Notes: a model not told the origin generated them from the sequence alone. Positions 46,859 through 60,100 are shown, numbered from the stretch's first letter. The stretch is DNA of 64,000 bases from Hypholoma sublateritium FD-334 SS-4 (GCA_000827495.1 KN817530.1:304446-368445); one strand, 5' to 3'. Numbers and translations are program-made.

Positions 46859-48663
46859 ATGGACCGCTCAGCGTCAGCTTCGATTCCCTCCTCCACTGCT
46901 GGTGCCCCGCTCTACTCATTCCCAATTCCCTCATTTTCGCTCCAGGGAAAGAATCTCTCCTCGCTCTTCACTGCACTGGTTATCATCGTCTCGCTCCTCG
47001 TCCTAGAGCAGGCTGTTTACAGATACAAGAAGAAACATCTTCCAGGCGCTAAATGGACGATACCTCTCATCGGAAAATTTGCGGATTCTATGTCGCCATC
47101 TCTTGAAGGCTACATAAAGCAATGGAACTCGGGTGACCTCAGTGCTGTCAGCGTATTCAATATGTATGTCTATATATTAGATACACCATCTTGTGCTAAT
47201 GTATATCTAGCTTCATTGTAATGGCCTCGTCGAATGAATACGCTCGTAAAATCCTTAACTCACCAACATACGCTGAGCCGTGTCTCGTGCATTCAATGAA
47301 GCAGATCCTCCGTGCTGATAACTGGTACGACTTCAATGAATTTACGTTACCCATTTCCTGACTGCTTTTGCAGGGTCTTTCTTGCTGGAAAGGCACATGT
47401 TGACTATCGTCGTGGTTTGAATGCTCTATTCACGCGTAAAGCTCTTGGGTCAGTGGAGTTGCCTCAAGTTTTCTTCCTTTCGTTACCTTACACTTTCCTC
47501 CAGTATCTACATCGATATACAGGAAAGCATCTGCCGCAAGCATCTCAGCAGATGGCTGGCCACCACAGAAAAGACCCCTGCACCCATCCCTATCATGATG
47601 ATCGCTCGCCACCTCAACATGGAAACGTCTCTTGGTGTCTTCTGCGGCCCATACATCCCCGAAGAGGCTGCCAACGAAATCAACACGAAATACTGGGATA
47701 TCACGTTGTCGCTGGAATTGGTCAACTTCCCGCTGGCCCTCCCCGGCACAAAAGTGTACAAAGCCATCCAAGCTCGCAAGGTCGCCATGTACTGGCTTGA
47801 ACAAGCCGCCCACAAATCAAAAATTGCTATGGCGGAGGGCGGCGAACCCGCATGCATGCTAGATGAATGGGTCACCACTCTCAAGGACCCCAACTACAAA
47901 GGACGGCGTGAATTCAGTGATCTCGAAATGGCCATGGTTATCTTCTCATTCCTTTTTGCTTCGCAAGATGCCATGAGCAGCGGCCTCATCTACGGATTCC
48001 AGCACTTGGCTGACCACCCAGAGGTGTATAGCAAGGTCAAGGAGGAGCAGGACCGCGTGCGCCAAGGAAACTTCTCCAAGCCTTTAACCCTTGAAATGCT
48101 CGATCAAATGACCTATCTCCAAGCGGCAGTAAAAGAAAGCATGCGTGTGATGCCCCCCGTGTTAATGGTGCGTATTTTGCTTCCACTATTTGACCCCGCA
48201 TCTCAAACTTCCATTTCGGTCACTAGGTACCATATAAGGCCACTCGGGCATTCCCTATTACGGACAATTATAACGTACCCGCGGGCTCCATGATTATCCC
48301 ATCATTCTACAACTCTCTCCATGATCCTGAGGTATACCCTGACCCTAAGTCATTTTTGCCCGAACGTTGGCTGGATCCCGAAGGCAGTGCCAACGCCAAC
48401 CCCAAGAACTACCTTGTTTTTGGCGCTGGTCCTCATCGTTGCATCGGGCTTGAATATGCTCAAACTAACATCTGTCTGGTTCTGGCGACAGCAATTGCCA
48501 TGATGGACTGGGAGCATGATGTCACACCTAAGAGCAAACTTGTCGAGTGCGTGTATATCTGCTGTTCGTCACTCCGTACCCCCTCTAACCAGTTATCAGG
48601 ATCATCGCAACTGTATTCCCTAAAGATGGCTGCCGGCTTTTCCTAAAGCGCCGAGCAGATTAA
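46859..48663 (+). CDS. ERG5: Cytochrome P450 CYP61, sterol C-22 desaturase
   Basis: CYP61/Erg5 introduces the C-22 double bond in the ergosterol side chain in the ER. ATG at 46859 begins MDRSASASIPSSTAGAPLYS, and LFTALVIIVSLLVLEQAVYR forms the N-terminal anchor. Family-specific blocks follow: GAKWTIPLIGKFADSMSPSL, VMASSNEYARKILNSPTYAE, VFLAGKAHVDYRRGLNALFT, and the I-helix FLFASQDAMSSGLIYGFQHL. The K-helix ExxR is in AAVKESMRVMPP. The heme loop FGAGPHRCIG has His where most P450s have Arg, as is usual in CYP61. The last exon ends CRLFLKRRAD with TAA at 48661-48663. Seven or so introns interrupt it. It is a known interaction point for the ergosterol pathway, and no other ERG gene is seen nearby. 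Confidence 0.92.
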
Positions 48664-48885
48664 CTGTTTTATCGACGGGCCTCACGATATTTATGACCTC
48701 CTGGTAGACTACACTGCTTGCCCTTTTATTATTACGGAGCAACTTCCCTTTTTTGCCATGCGTACGATCTACTTTTTTCACCATACATGTATGACACAAT
48801 TAGTCAATTATCCGGATTTGCAATAACAACTTGTCCGTGCATTCCATTTATCGACCGAGATTGTACGTAGCCGCATGCGTGTATT

Positions 48886-50936
48886 TCAGAGCTTCTTCAC
48901 CATCAGGGGGAGCGAACTGGCTGTCTCTCCGACGACCCTAGGCCGGATCACAAAGCTCTGGAACGGTTCGATATCGCGTGTGCATCGAAATGAGAATCGC
49001 CGGAGAAGCGTGGTCATCAGGCACTACAGGTATAAATTAGCTTCCGGTGCTTATCATTTCCGGTTTGCGTCTGTCGCGTGCACACCTTGATTTCTGTCGT
49101 GGCGAAGGTCCTCCCAATGCAAGATCGCGGCCTAGATGCAACCATTAGAGAACGAAATGTCAGACGCTAGACGACGGTGAATGTAGTACGTACCCGATGC
49201 TGAAGGCTAGGAGTTCTTGTCCTTTCAGAAGGTCGGTCTTCTGCTTTTCGAGCCACCGCTGAGGCCGAAAGGTATCGGCGTCCTTTCCCCAGAAATCGGG
49301 ATCCGTCTGCAGGACGTTGACCGGTATAACGACGATTGTACCCTTCGGGATGACCAGTACGTTTTCTGACGTATCTGGCAGGGGGTCAGACAGAGGAACG
49401 GTGATTGTTTCAGCAGCCTGCGTGGTGTCATAAGGTTAGGCAACCTGCTGATATTGGGAGAAGGCGCATACGAACTTCGTGGTGATTCTCAAGGATGGCA
49501 GGGTGCAAGCGTAGTGTTTCTTTCACAGCGGCGTCCAGCAGCGGTAGCTGATTGAGGGAATCGAATGAATGGTCAGGTATCGCGCTTATTTCCTCGCGGA
49601 GCTTTGTTTGGAAATCTGGGTGGCTCGCAATTTCGTACAACATCCACTGGTTACTGTGATAAATGGTATGTCAATAGATTATAAGCCCTTCACTTACCGC
49701 AACGATAGCTGACACTGTTTCGTAACCAGCCGATATGATTGTGCGCATCTGAGAAACAATTTGTTCCTCGTCCATGGGTTCGACTGACGCTGCGTCATAT
49801 TTTACTACGATCATCGCCATTAGCATGTGCGCTTCTTCTGAATGGAATACCACTCACAGATATTGGCCATGAGCGTTCGATTGTCCATATCGCCAGCCAG
49901 CTTGGCATCTTTCCACATTTTAGATGCGATCGCACCGAGCTGATACTTGACTTCTTTAATCATCTTGCCTTTCTCTCCGATGGAAAGGATAGACGGGACC
50001 AGCCAGAAAAGAGCGCGCATGTAGAAAGACGAACTCCTATGTTCGTTATTAGTGAGACCGTCTAACGCACTAGCCAGTTCGTGTGGTTCGCCAGAGAGAC
50101 AGTCAAAGTCATAAGAGAATGCCGCGCGTCCAACGGTTTCGAGCCTGTGTTCGAATTTTGAATTTCAACGTTCGCTAGACAAGAAACGCGGAAGACCCAC
50201 GCAAAGCGCCCCGCCCAATTAGTGATCTCTATTTCCATTTCTTTTTTATCATCTTCGAACTCAAGAAGTTTGTTCCATTGATTTGCCAGATAGATGGATT
50301 TTTCGAAGAATATGTCTGTCAAGCGGCGGACGGATTGCTGACTGTCAGGTTCTTGTCAGCATAACGTGCAATTCAATTGCTCGGATAACGAGCCTACTTT
50401 AGTGCGGGAGCAACGATACGGCGCTGACGCTCGTGTGCTTTTTTACCTACCACCATATTAGCCAGTTTAACGCTTGCACTCCGAGAATACATCAAATTAC
50501 CTTCCACCCAAAGTATTCCCTCGCCGAGGGTTGCTCGAAACCAGGCACGTACTCCTTGCGGCTTTGGAAATTGGTAGGCTCCGTCTCCAAGAATAAAAGC
50601 AACAGAGCGAAGGTCAGTCACAGAAATAACTTGATGCTGTGAAAAAAGGAGTAATATTTTAGACGGCGTTGCAAATTCAGACTATCTCCTCACTCCGAAC
50701 GCGCCGGTGAATTGCACTAGTTTCCCAAAGCGCTTGTGCCAGTCGACATATGGTTTTCCAGGAGGACCGTTGTAGAGTTCCCATTCTTCACCCCAGAGAA
50801 GAGATGATGCAGGAGGCCCGGGAACTTGTCGGAACGCACGTTTCATCGACAGTGAATGTAGAAGGTAGCGCGTGAGCATGACGAGATTGAATCCCAGGGA
50901 AACGAGAGCAAGTTTGTAGAGAAACGAGAGTATCAT
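48886..50936 (-). CDS. Cytochrome P450 monooxygenase, uncharacterised
   Basis: This is an ER-anchored P450 transcribed toward CYP61. The first ATG in the opening exon is at 50936 (MILSFLYKLALVSLGFNLVM, the membrane anchor); an upstream in-frame TTG is not used. Then come FRQVPGPPASSLLWGEEWEL (Pro-rich hinge), KAHERQRRIVAPAL (C-helix with the HxxxR-type Arg), ISAGYETVSAIV (I-helix AGxET), AAVKETLRLHPA (ExxR) and FSIGPRSCIGRTFATTEIK (FxxGxRxCxG heme loop). The C-terminal exon ends GETASSLPLMVKKL, with TGA at 48886-48888. All catalytic landmarks are intact. The sequence resembles expanded basidiomycete P450 families with roles in xenobiotic or secondary metabolism, but a specific substrate cannot be assigned. 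The gap to the CYP61 stop is 222 bp. Confidence 0.87.
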
Positions 50937-51386
50937 AGTGTGGACGAGTGTATAGTTGAAGAGCGGCGCGTTTGTGAGGGATGGCAACCATTCTGGCTGA
51001 AGATCTTTATACTGACTAGCTCAGCCTGAAGACGCGATCGTCAGATCTGGAGATCACAAGATGAAACCAATATGAAACGGTGGCAAAGGATCAAAAGGCA
51101 TGGACAGGATTGGCCCACGCTGGCATGTCCAAAGAGTGAGTGACTGTTACCATGAACTTCCGAGTCGAGACTCGAAGGTAGGGAGCGGGGATTGGCGCCA
51201 GGCGCGTCAGTGTCACGTGATGATATACTGGAGTAGTTCATATTTGATCTGTCTTTCGTCATGAATACCAGTGTCCTGCGGGGCCTCTTGTTATTTACAT
51301 CCCTACGCCTTTGTTACCCCCCACCTCAATTCACCCAGAAATACCCACAGCTTGAGGCTTGATACCCCCATTTTCCTGATCAACTC
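50937..51386. promoter_or_regulatory. Divergent promoter, P450 and F-BAR/RhoGAP
   Basis: This 450-bp gap lies between start codons on opposite strands. It contains the palindrome TCACGTGA with E-box core CACGTG at 51214-51219, a typical bHLH (Cbf1/USF/SREBP-like) site. The pyrimidine-rich stretch just before the RhoGAP ATG is common in fungal core promoters. No coding frame of note. Confidence 0.5.
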
Positions 51387-54372
51387 ATGGACCAACTTCC
51401 GCAATCATCGCGAACATCTTTCTCGGACAACCCCACAACACAGGGCCCTCTGCCTCTCTTCGACGCGCAGCTTCGTTATGTGACGGACTCGTATCTCAGC
51501 TTTTTCCAAGAACGGCAAGTCGTTTTAATATACATTCCTTTACTTGGGCTATAACCGATTGATCTGGATCCCAGGAAACGTATTGAAGAGACATAGTAAG
51601 TGATTAACCTGCGTTGCGTTATGTGCTTTAGCTAATTATACACATAGTGTGGAATCTCTTCGGAAACTGCATCGCAGAATTAAATTCGTTGATGCTAGTC
51701 TTGACGACAGAGGAGACCTGAATACTGTTCGTAGTGCGTGGTCAGAAGTAGTGGAAAACATAGATAGAGGTCAGTGCATCACGAGCCGTAAGGTATGCAT
51801 GTAAGTCAAGTACTGAATCTCTTTGTCCCCAGAGGCGCAGGCCCGGCAAGCGCTGTTCGCAACCCTGACCACAGATGTCATTATGCCATTAACGGCACTG
51901 AAGGTAGTTATCTTCGCAAAACACTACCTCCGCTCGTGCTGAGTGGTTGACTTCTTCAGGACACACAAGAACGAACTCGGAAACGTATTAAAGAAGATCT
52001 CAAAGAGTCGGGGACGGCTTACAACGAATTTGCAGAAGTAATGCTCCCTAAACTAAAGAATCGATATGCAAAGAAGTATTCAGAAGTCGAAGTATGTTAT
52101 ACCAATTACTAACATAATTGCAAATAGTAATGCATTTAATTAGGATCAAAAGAGAGCGGCGGCTGTGGTTTCTCCTCCATCGCCTGTACTTCCGTCTTCG
52201 TCGATGAATCCCGACCAATTTGTGTCCAACTCAAGGGCAAATCCTCCTATTCCTTCTCGTCCAATTGTAACAGCGCCACAGCCCTTGCGAGCATTGGATC
52301 GCCGACCTTCTACAAGTAACCAGACGGGTCGCAACCGTTCCCCATCTTCATCAACTGCATTCTCGGATCTTGCACATCAAGGTACGAAGTTTAGTGGACT
52401 ATCTGTGCACAATGAATAAGTGGACTATATCAACAGGGAAAAAACAGCTGAATCAACTAATTGGGTTTCTAGATAAAGGGGGGTCTGCAAAGGATGGTTT
52501 GGGAGCACGGGAGAATTCCGCTCTTAGAACAGTGCGTGCCAAACGAGACGCTGACGAAGCTGGTAAGTTTACTTGTACAATAACCCTGTGCGTGATCATA
52601 ATCTTTCACAAGACCGGGAATATCGCAAGGGTGTACATTGGCTCGAAACGTTAAGACTAAGGCGCACTAAGATCCTCGAAGGGGGGTACAAGGCACGATC
52701 ACAAATTTTCTTAATCTTGCTATCTCTAATTTTTCGACAGTCCCTTGAAATGTTTGCTGAGGAAGCGGCAATCGCCATCAAGAAGGTCCTTGAAAAGTAT
52801 ACCGATAATCTGATGTACGTCAATGCAATGGAAGCCCAGGAATAACACCCAAATTAAAAGTATATTATCTTAATAGCGCCACTAGCACAACACAAACGCA
52901 ATTGTCGTCACACATGCGCTCTAATGTGGAAAAGATATCCCCGGAGAAAGATGTCGCAAAGCTAAAGACAAACATCCCTCGCTCCCTGGCATCTGCTATT
53001 CCTGACCCAATTTTATATGAGCACGGCCTTGTTGGTGAATGCAACGATCTCATATTTGGCTTCAGTCTAGTCGATTATGCTACGGCGAAGGCCCTACCAG
53101 AGGGTACCGTACCGAAAATTGTCAGAATATGCATCGACGAAATCGACAAAAGAGGATTGGAAAGTGAAGGCATCTACAGAGTGTGTATGTTCCAGAAACT
53201 TTTAGCATCTATCTAATCGATTTTCATCTAGGTCTCCGGGCGACATGCGGTCGTCCAAAGTGTAAGTAATCAATTCCGTCGCACGCATTTCACTTATTGT
53301 CAAATTTGTAGCTTCAACATGCTATTGAAAGAGATGAAGCAGCGTTTCACTTTTCTGCAAAAGATGATGTATATGCCGTGTCATCGTTATTGAAGGTGAC
53401 TTCTCTCGTCTGTTTCCTTTGTTCGGGACTTATTTGTAAATTAGCTGTACCTTCGGGAATTACCCGAACCTGTATTCAGATTTTCATTAGCAGATCGTGT
53501 TCAGCATACCGAGAACCGAGGTTAGTGTCTCATCATTCTCATCATTCATCTCATGCTCATGTCAACCGCAGAGGATCATTTGAAAAATGACTTCATGCTT
53601 TTGCGTTCAAAAATGCGTAGATTACCTCCAGTACATCAAGCCACATTGAAGGCTATCATTGAGCATCTGGCACGAGTCGCGGCCAGGTTGGAAAAGAATA
53701 AGATGGACGCAAAGAATCTAGCGATCGTATTTGGAAGCGTAATCTTTGGCGAAGATGAAATGCCAAAAGATGGCGATCTTCTCAGTGTACAGACTATCAA
53801 AGTGTGTCAGCAAAATTTTCAGTTTATTTGCTCACTGATAGCCCATCCCATAGGATACAGTGATGGAAGATCTAATACTGCATGCCCATATTCTATATGA
53901 TCATGATGTTGCACCCCACTCACCCCCACTTCCTCCGACACCAGCCGGGGAACCTGTGCCACCAGTCTCTTATGGTACCAAGAGGACGAAAGTCGCGACG
54001 ATACCTTCATCTGCTGATACCTTGCCACCCTTGTTAATTCAAGACTTTACACCTCGTCTCCCTCCGCGGCCCAACAACAGCATCCATCCATCAGGGAGAG
54101 GAAATATCAGTTCCCCAAGTCAAGCAAGAGCACCGCCACTGCCTGAAAAACCTCAACCTTCGGCTCAGCTAGATACAGCCACAGTTACAGAAGAATCGCC
54201 CTCTTCATCGCCCACTGCGGAGAGTTTCATGACCGGCACCGAAGAAACGCGAGATGAAAGAAATTCCATCTACTTCCCCGTTCAGGACAGTCCTCCGACC
54301 CCACCGAAGTCAGTTTCCCACCCACCCCAGGATCCCGACTTGCAGGCTGTAGATACCCCCCAACTCAAGTAA
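51387..54372 (+). CDS. F-BAR and RhoGAP domain protein
   Basis: The protein joins a membrane-curving F-BAR (FCH) domain to a Rho GTPase-activating domain, as in Rgd1 and fission-yeast Rga7, which act in cytokinesis and polar growth. It starts MDQLPQSSRTSFSDNPTTQG. F-BAR sequence includes RYVTDSYLSFFQERKRIEET, VESLRKLHRRIKFVDASL, REYRKGVHWLETLRLRRTKI and FAEEAAIAIKKVLEKYTDNL. A Ser/Pro-rich linker interrupts the F-BAR in the middle (about 52,150-52,380), which is unusual. The RhoGAP domain begins FGFSLVDYATAKALPEGTVP and carries the arginine finger in ESEGIYRV (about 53170). It continues with KLYLRELPEPVFRF and KMDAKNLAIVFGSVIF. The tail is rich in PxxP motifs (PPLPPTPAGEPVPPV). The gene ends at 54372. 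Confidence 0.88.
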
Positions 54373-54515
54373 TGTCATACCCACTGATTGATCCATCTTA
54401 TTCCCTTTGTTGTTATTGTATGGTATTGGTATGTACGAGTACTTGGTATTGAATGATATGTTCCTTACTTCCGGTTTAATATTCAACGTCGCCAGGAGCG
54501 TCTATGACCCTTCCC

Positions 54516-56636
54516 CTATATCTGGAGTTTAGTGCGTATGATCTTCTCCAGATTTTGTGACCAATTGAAGTCACCTAAGTTTTCCCAAAATTGATGCCAC
54601 CAAATGACCCGAGAGTGCGCAGCAACCCTAGAGATCAAGTTTATATCTTTGGAGATGTCAGTTTGAATGGCGTGTATACTTACTTGGAAGGCTCGAAATT
54701 ATGGAGTTCCAAACCCTCCATAGATCTGGCTCTTGAGATTGCAACATAAGCTGAATGGTTGTCAGTGGTTAAACCCAGTTTGATAGGAGGCATCGCTTGA
54801 CGGACCTTGTCCTTTCTCAAATGTATTCCCAAGGTCAATCTTTACTCTGTGTAATGATTGACCTTGAGACTTGTGGATCGATAACGCCCATGCTAGGATG
54901 AGCGGGACTTGTATTCTGCGAGCCTCCATATTGCCCATAGCCCCTTCTATAGTGAATTCCTGCGGGGTGCAAAGAAGCATATCTGGTTTGGACTGGTCTT
55001 CCAAAAGCTGGAAAACAACCACAGGATATTTTTCGTTGCGACTAAAGGTGTGCCCTGTCAATGGCCTCATCTCGTCATTGGGTATGCAGGTGAAAGGAAC
55101 TGGGTTCTCTTCTTCGGAACCTTTGCGCCCGGACGGTAGTCTGTCAGGCACTTCGATATTTTGCTCCTGAGCTTGAGAGACGGTCATGAAGTCGGTTACC
55201 TTCCCAATACTTCCATTGACCAGACGTCCCTCTTTTATATTCTGGAACATGTTTAGGCAACAATTTGTAAGTGAACAAGTCAGTCGATATCACACACTTT
55301 AGTTAACATGACCTGTGCACCTATCTGTCGATTATGCTAGGAATTAGTATCTTACACCCCGAGAAACTCTGAAGGTGTACCCTGAGCGTCATGCCTGCAG
55401 GTGTGCCGACTCTTTCAAGTAATTTCTGTGCGTCTTGCCGTGTGATTGGAAATCCCGCCACGTCGTATCCAGCGCTATCCATGCCATAGTATGCGTATTC
55501 GGGTCTTGGCAGTGCACTCAGCCTACTCTGATTACAGACTTCGACGTCGCTCTTACGCGGAAACCTGTGGGAAGATATAATTAGGTGACAATCACGAGAG
55601 TATGGCCAAAGAGAAATATAAATTACAGTTCGCTTGGCTCAATTCCATCTTCATAGACTAACTTGCGTGAAAGGGCTTTCAGTTTCTCCGAGTCTCTCGG
55701 TGTTACAAACCCTCGACGCATATTTGATAGGATACTGACAAATTCTATGTATTGGGGTGTCAAATTTACCCAGAATCAAACGGCATAGATGTAATCACAC
55801 ACCGGTGTCCAATTGTCTGAATACTTTGGTAAGAAATATTGGACGAGGAATACATTGCTCCCAGGATTTTGCATCAAATGTGTATGTTGCGTTAGTTTTG
55901 GACTGGTGACTTTGTTCTGGAACTGGAGGTAATTGAAAGAAATCGCCTGTGAGAACCAACTATTAAATATCAAAGCTCAGACATGACATGATAATAGTCA
56001 AAGTTTGAGTTGACACACTTGTATCCCTCCGAAGGGATCGTTGGAATGTCTCATCTTTCTTGCAATATATTCCTAATCAATATGGTTAGATATTCATCAT
56101 CGTTGCGCTACGTCGAGAACTTGCCAATTTATCAAATAGCGTGGCATCTATCATCGATACTAAGAGCCTGTTCAGTATCTTTATTGGAAGTTTCGCGAAA
56201 CAGAACTAACTTTCGTCGATGATCAACACTTTGGTCGTCCGCCATCGCCTCGTCAATTTAATAGATTTTTCTATTTGTTTCAGCAGTTTATCCGCTGGCA
56301 TTTTTCCGAGACCAATTCCAGCGAAAGAATGCAATGTTATTCCGCCTATATTAAGCCCAGCAATACCAGTGGATGCTGTGACGGCGACTCCATTGACAAT
56401 ACCGGCATAGGGACGCAGCATCCTGATTATTTCTTTGAGAAGAACACTCTTTCCGGTACCTTTTATGAAGTTAGTTTGATACGCAGCACTGATTCACGTT
56501 CCCACTCACCCGCTGGACCTGTAAAAAATACGTTTTGCTTCTGTCGAACAAGTTCTAAAACTCGGAGCTGTTCTGAAGAGAGCACAATCTCTGGTATTGG
56601 CAGCGGGCCATTGGATTGTGGTCCAACCATAGGCAT
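54516..56636 (-). CDS. PIF1-like 5'-3' DNA helicase
   Basis: PIF1 helicases resolve structured DNA and maintain telomeres and mitochondrial DNA. A candidate start at 56636 ([20 protein letters not shown]) precedes [20 protein letters not shown] and the Walker A motif [11 protein letters not shown], split by an intron. Other motifs are [20 protein letters not shown] (Ia), LIIDES (II, Walker B), [29 protein letters not shown] (III), KVFRQLD, and [20 protein letters not shown] (V/VI). The final exons read [20 protein letters not shown] and [19 protein letters not shown], ending at TAG 54516-54518. Upstream minus-strand sequence to about 57.0 kb may hold further N-terminal exons, but I could not splice them in frame. 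Introns throughout and absence of Rep or transposon features argue for a host gene and not a Helitron. Confidence 0.82.
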
Positions 56637-57101
56637 ATTTCTTCGAAGTTGGTGGTGGACGCTGGGTGGATAGTAGCCGTTATGGATTTACAGATGCTTT
56701 GCTTTACTCAGGATGTCGTTAGTTTTTCGTTTACTGGTTTTAGGCACCTACCTTTGAGGTTGGGCGGTAACAATATTGATTCAAGAGATCTGAAAGAGAT
56801 TAAAGACGATTATCTAGACAATCTGGCGTGGAGGATGAATGTAAGCATGGTCACGGTCAAGGTCCATGAACCGGGAATTCGGACCAATTACCCCGGTTGC
56901 ATTCGGGTCGCTTCTCGATTCGCTTTCGATGCTCGACAAATCTCTCTAATGGAATTTTTTTGCGACACACAATTAGCCATAGGTTTTGATACACGTTATG
57001 GCAGAACCTAAGTGGAGACTGTCAATTACTTCATGTCCATGCAGATGTAGGTTCTACTGAATTCATAGGTATATTCCGAAATACCACTTGTTGCTGAAAA
57101 G
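56637..57101. other. Intergenic region, PIF1-like upstream and RIC1 3' side
   Basis: This 465-bp stretch follows the RIC1 stop and precedes the PIF1 start on the minus strand. A minus-strand frame beginning MANCVSQKNSIREICRASKA near 57,000 and a 131-codon plus-strand open frame exist. Neither shows family resemblance. N-terminal PIF1 exons remain possible here. Confidence 0.35.
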
Positions 57102-60100
57102 CTAAGCTGAAACTGTGTCTGCCTCAAAAAGCACCAGGTCGACTTGTGAAAGCGCACTTCTCAGAGCTTGCCCACTATCATCGATGGAATGGAGGAAACG
57201 AAGCAACTCTTTACAAAGTTGCCAATCCTTTCCTTCCAAGGCCTTACCCAGGAGCCGCACAGCTTCAGTGTTATTTTCATCCAACTGCTCGAGATTGTGA
57301 AGGACGAGGAGGTAGGATCCTGCCGTTTTTAGTCGATTGAACGACAGACAAGTCTACCAGCAGATAATTTCTGTCAGCAAGACACCAGGATGCACATGAG
57401 AGATTCAAGTAACCTCAAATAGTGCTTTGGGGTTCCCGACGACATTGAATAGGTGCCTCCAGCGCGTTACTTCAGTTTTCCTAGCGCAGCCCACAACTAT
57501 ATCCAGACATTCATCGAAATGATCGAGGAACTCTATCACTGCAGGTAAAACCTCTGTTGATGGGTCGTTGGTTTCTAGATCTTCACTGCTAATCCCGGCT
57601 ACTTCTGATTCAACCACAGTATGAAGAAGAATCTCCAGTGCATGTGAAAAGAACACCAGGTTTTTATAATGAGAAGCAAATGTCACAGCTTCCTTGACTT
57701 GCTTGCTTTCCAGATGATATTGCAAGATATGATGCAAGAATAGATGCGACTGTGCGGTGTTCCATTAGAGGATAAACTTCCCTTGCATAACGACAAAACT
57801 TACGCTGGCAGCGTGTCTGAACATTACGAACGGCAAGTTGGAACGGATGGCGGTCTCGTGTTCAACACCAATGATGATACCTTTATCCATGAGCACAGCT
57901 ATGCGAGATTTTAGGGGCAGGCCGATAGTCAACAGCAGAAATCTCACATAACGGATAGAAGTCTAGTGGGATCCGAACACTCTCCTTAACGTCAACAACG
58001 GCGTTCGTAGGTTGGGCCTGGGGTGATTCGATTGATAGGGCATTGAGCCACACACGCATGCCATGAGCGTCGTATGCCCACAAAGAATTCTCAAGTGCAC
58101 CAACGCCACGTAGATGGATCCAGCAAAATTCTATGCGATCCGCGAGAACTTGAATGTCGTATTTAACTTCCTCGCTTGCCGATTGCTGGTCGCAGTTAGT
58201 ACGATATCACATTGGCTTTGAAGTAAAATCAGATACCTTTCGTGGACGCAATAGAATCAACTGTCCGCCGACTACCATCAATACAGTAGCCACTGCTAAA
58301 TCTTCGACGGGGTCACCAATTTCTGCAGGATGGATTAAGTATGTAGTATGGATAGGCTCATTTGGTACTTGCTCACGCTTTTGGACGGTGGGTATCATCC
58401 AGCTAAGCATTCGGACAGAACCAGGAGACGATATGACACCTGCAAATGTTATACTCCCACAAAGATGAAGCTTTATGGAGTCCGCTGTGGGCACAATTAG
58501 ATAGTGATGGAGTGTATTATCGGCCGTGTAGACCAGTAATGAATTATCGACGACAGAGAGGATTACCACAGGGGCGGGAAGAATCTCTCGGTGGAGGATA
58601 TTTTGACTGGTGAGTTCCATATCCCGTGAATATAAGCGTATCTAGGATAATCGGGTTAGTTAGAAGTTGGGATAGAATTGTAACAAATTAACCTGATATG
58701 ATTTAGAAGCTTCCACTGCAGCAACCAGTACGTGATGGAACCAAACCATGCCTCCCCTAATAGTAAAGCTTTGTTGCTGTTCTTCGTCTAGATGTATTTT
58801 CCATCTTCCAGAACTTGAGCTATAGTGTATTAAACCGCGACGACCAGCGACCGCGATCAGTCTTCCATCGTTGCTCAGGGACGAATATCGAATAGGCCAA
58901 TTAAGGGACAGATATCTTTGAGGGATCTATCGCTCATATCATTATAATACAAATCACGACGAAGGGAAGGTAAAATGACCTTGATATGTTGCCAAACGTC
59001 TGACTCAGGGTTGATGACACTCAGGTCGGGTTGGTCGGCACCTCTGTACACAAGTGCTCGATCGTCCATTTGCAGGTAGGCGTATCTTGTGTTATCCTTT
59101 AGAGCACCATTAGCTGCAACAATATCGAAGGCGACAAGGTCCGTACGGGGCAGTGTTGTCCTGTGGTTGCACTTTTGGCAAATGGTATCACAAATAGTTG
59201 ACCATCACATTCTAAAGACTCTTGTCAGCTGAAAGTAAGTGCATTAGAATGCATGAGTGACTTTGAGGTACTGATGCCGCAAGAACAAAGAGCTCAAAGT
59301 TTCCAGGCCCCCAGAACTTTGAGTACCATCAATACTTGACTGTCCGCTCGAATATCTGAGAACACCTACAAGACCCTTGATCCCATACATGAAGATGTCT
59401 TGAAATCTGAATTTGGAAAGGAGAAGCATAATGAGATAACAATTGAAAATGTTGTTTGCAGACTTACTTTTCTTCGTCGATTGTTTCGTGCACTCCAATA
59501 TCAGATACAATACATTTTCCACCAACACTAAAAATTCCCCATCCGTGCTTCCATCCTACTGCAAGTACATATCCGTCTGAAGTCCATTCGAGTGCAGTTA
59601 TTTCTCCGGTTTGTCTGTTGAACGGGTTAGGGACCTCTATTTTCTGAGATTTTGGGATGGTTCCTTGTTCCGAAGGAAAGTTTGTAAACTGTATTTCACC
59701 TCTTTGAGATTTGAGTTCAACCAAATAAATTGGTTGCATATTTTTTTGGTGCTCACCCGTGCGTTCCGATTGCTATTAAAGAGAATTTATTGTTTACCGC
59801 TACAGCAGTTGCTCGCTTCGGTTCGTCGTAAATACGAACGGCGTCGTTTTTGTCAGAATCTACTTGGCGCTGCTTTTGAACCCATTTAGGTGTTTTGAAA
59901 TCGTGAATGCAAGTTCCATGCCATCGAAGCTGCACAACTGAGCTGTCTTGTTCTACTCCCTCTTCCTAATTGGGTGCGTTAAGATCTGAATGCGGGATAT
60001 GAAAAGAAAAGACTGCTAACAGGAGCATCCTGGTCTTGATAAGACCTTTCACCCGGCGTATCTTGATTTAGATTGCCCTGGAGGCCAACCAAGTAAGTTC

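Noticed and set aside
54516..57000. Helitron transposon suggested by a PIF1-like helicase
   Set aside because: There is no rolling-circle Rep domain, no typical Helitron end, and the gene is split by many ordinary introns, so a host PIF1 gene fits better.
56616..57011. Open frame of 131 codons on the plus strand upstream of the PIF1-like gene
   Set aside because: No family resemblance, no splice context, and it overlaps the likely 5' region of PIF1 on the other strand.
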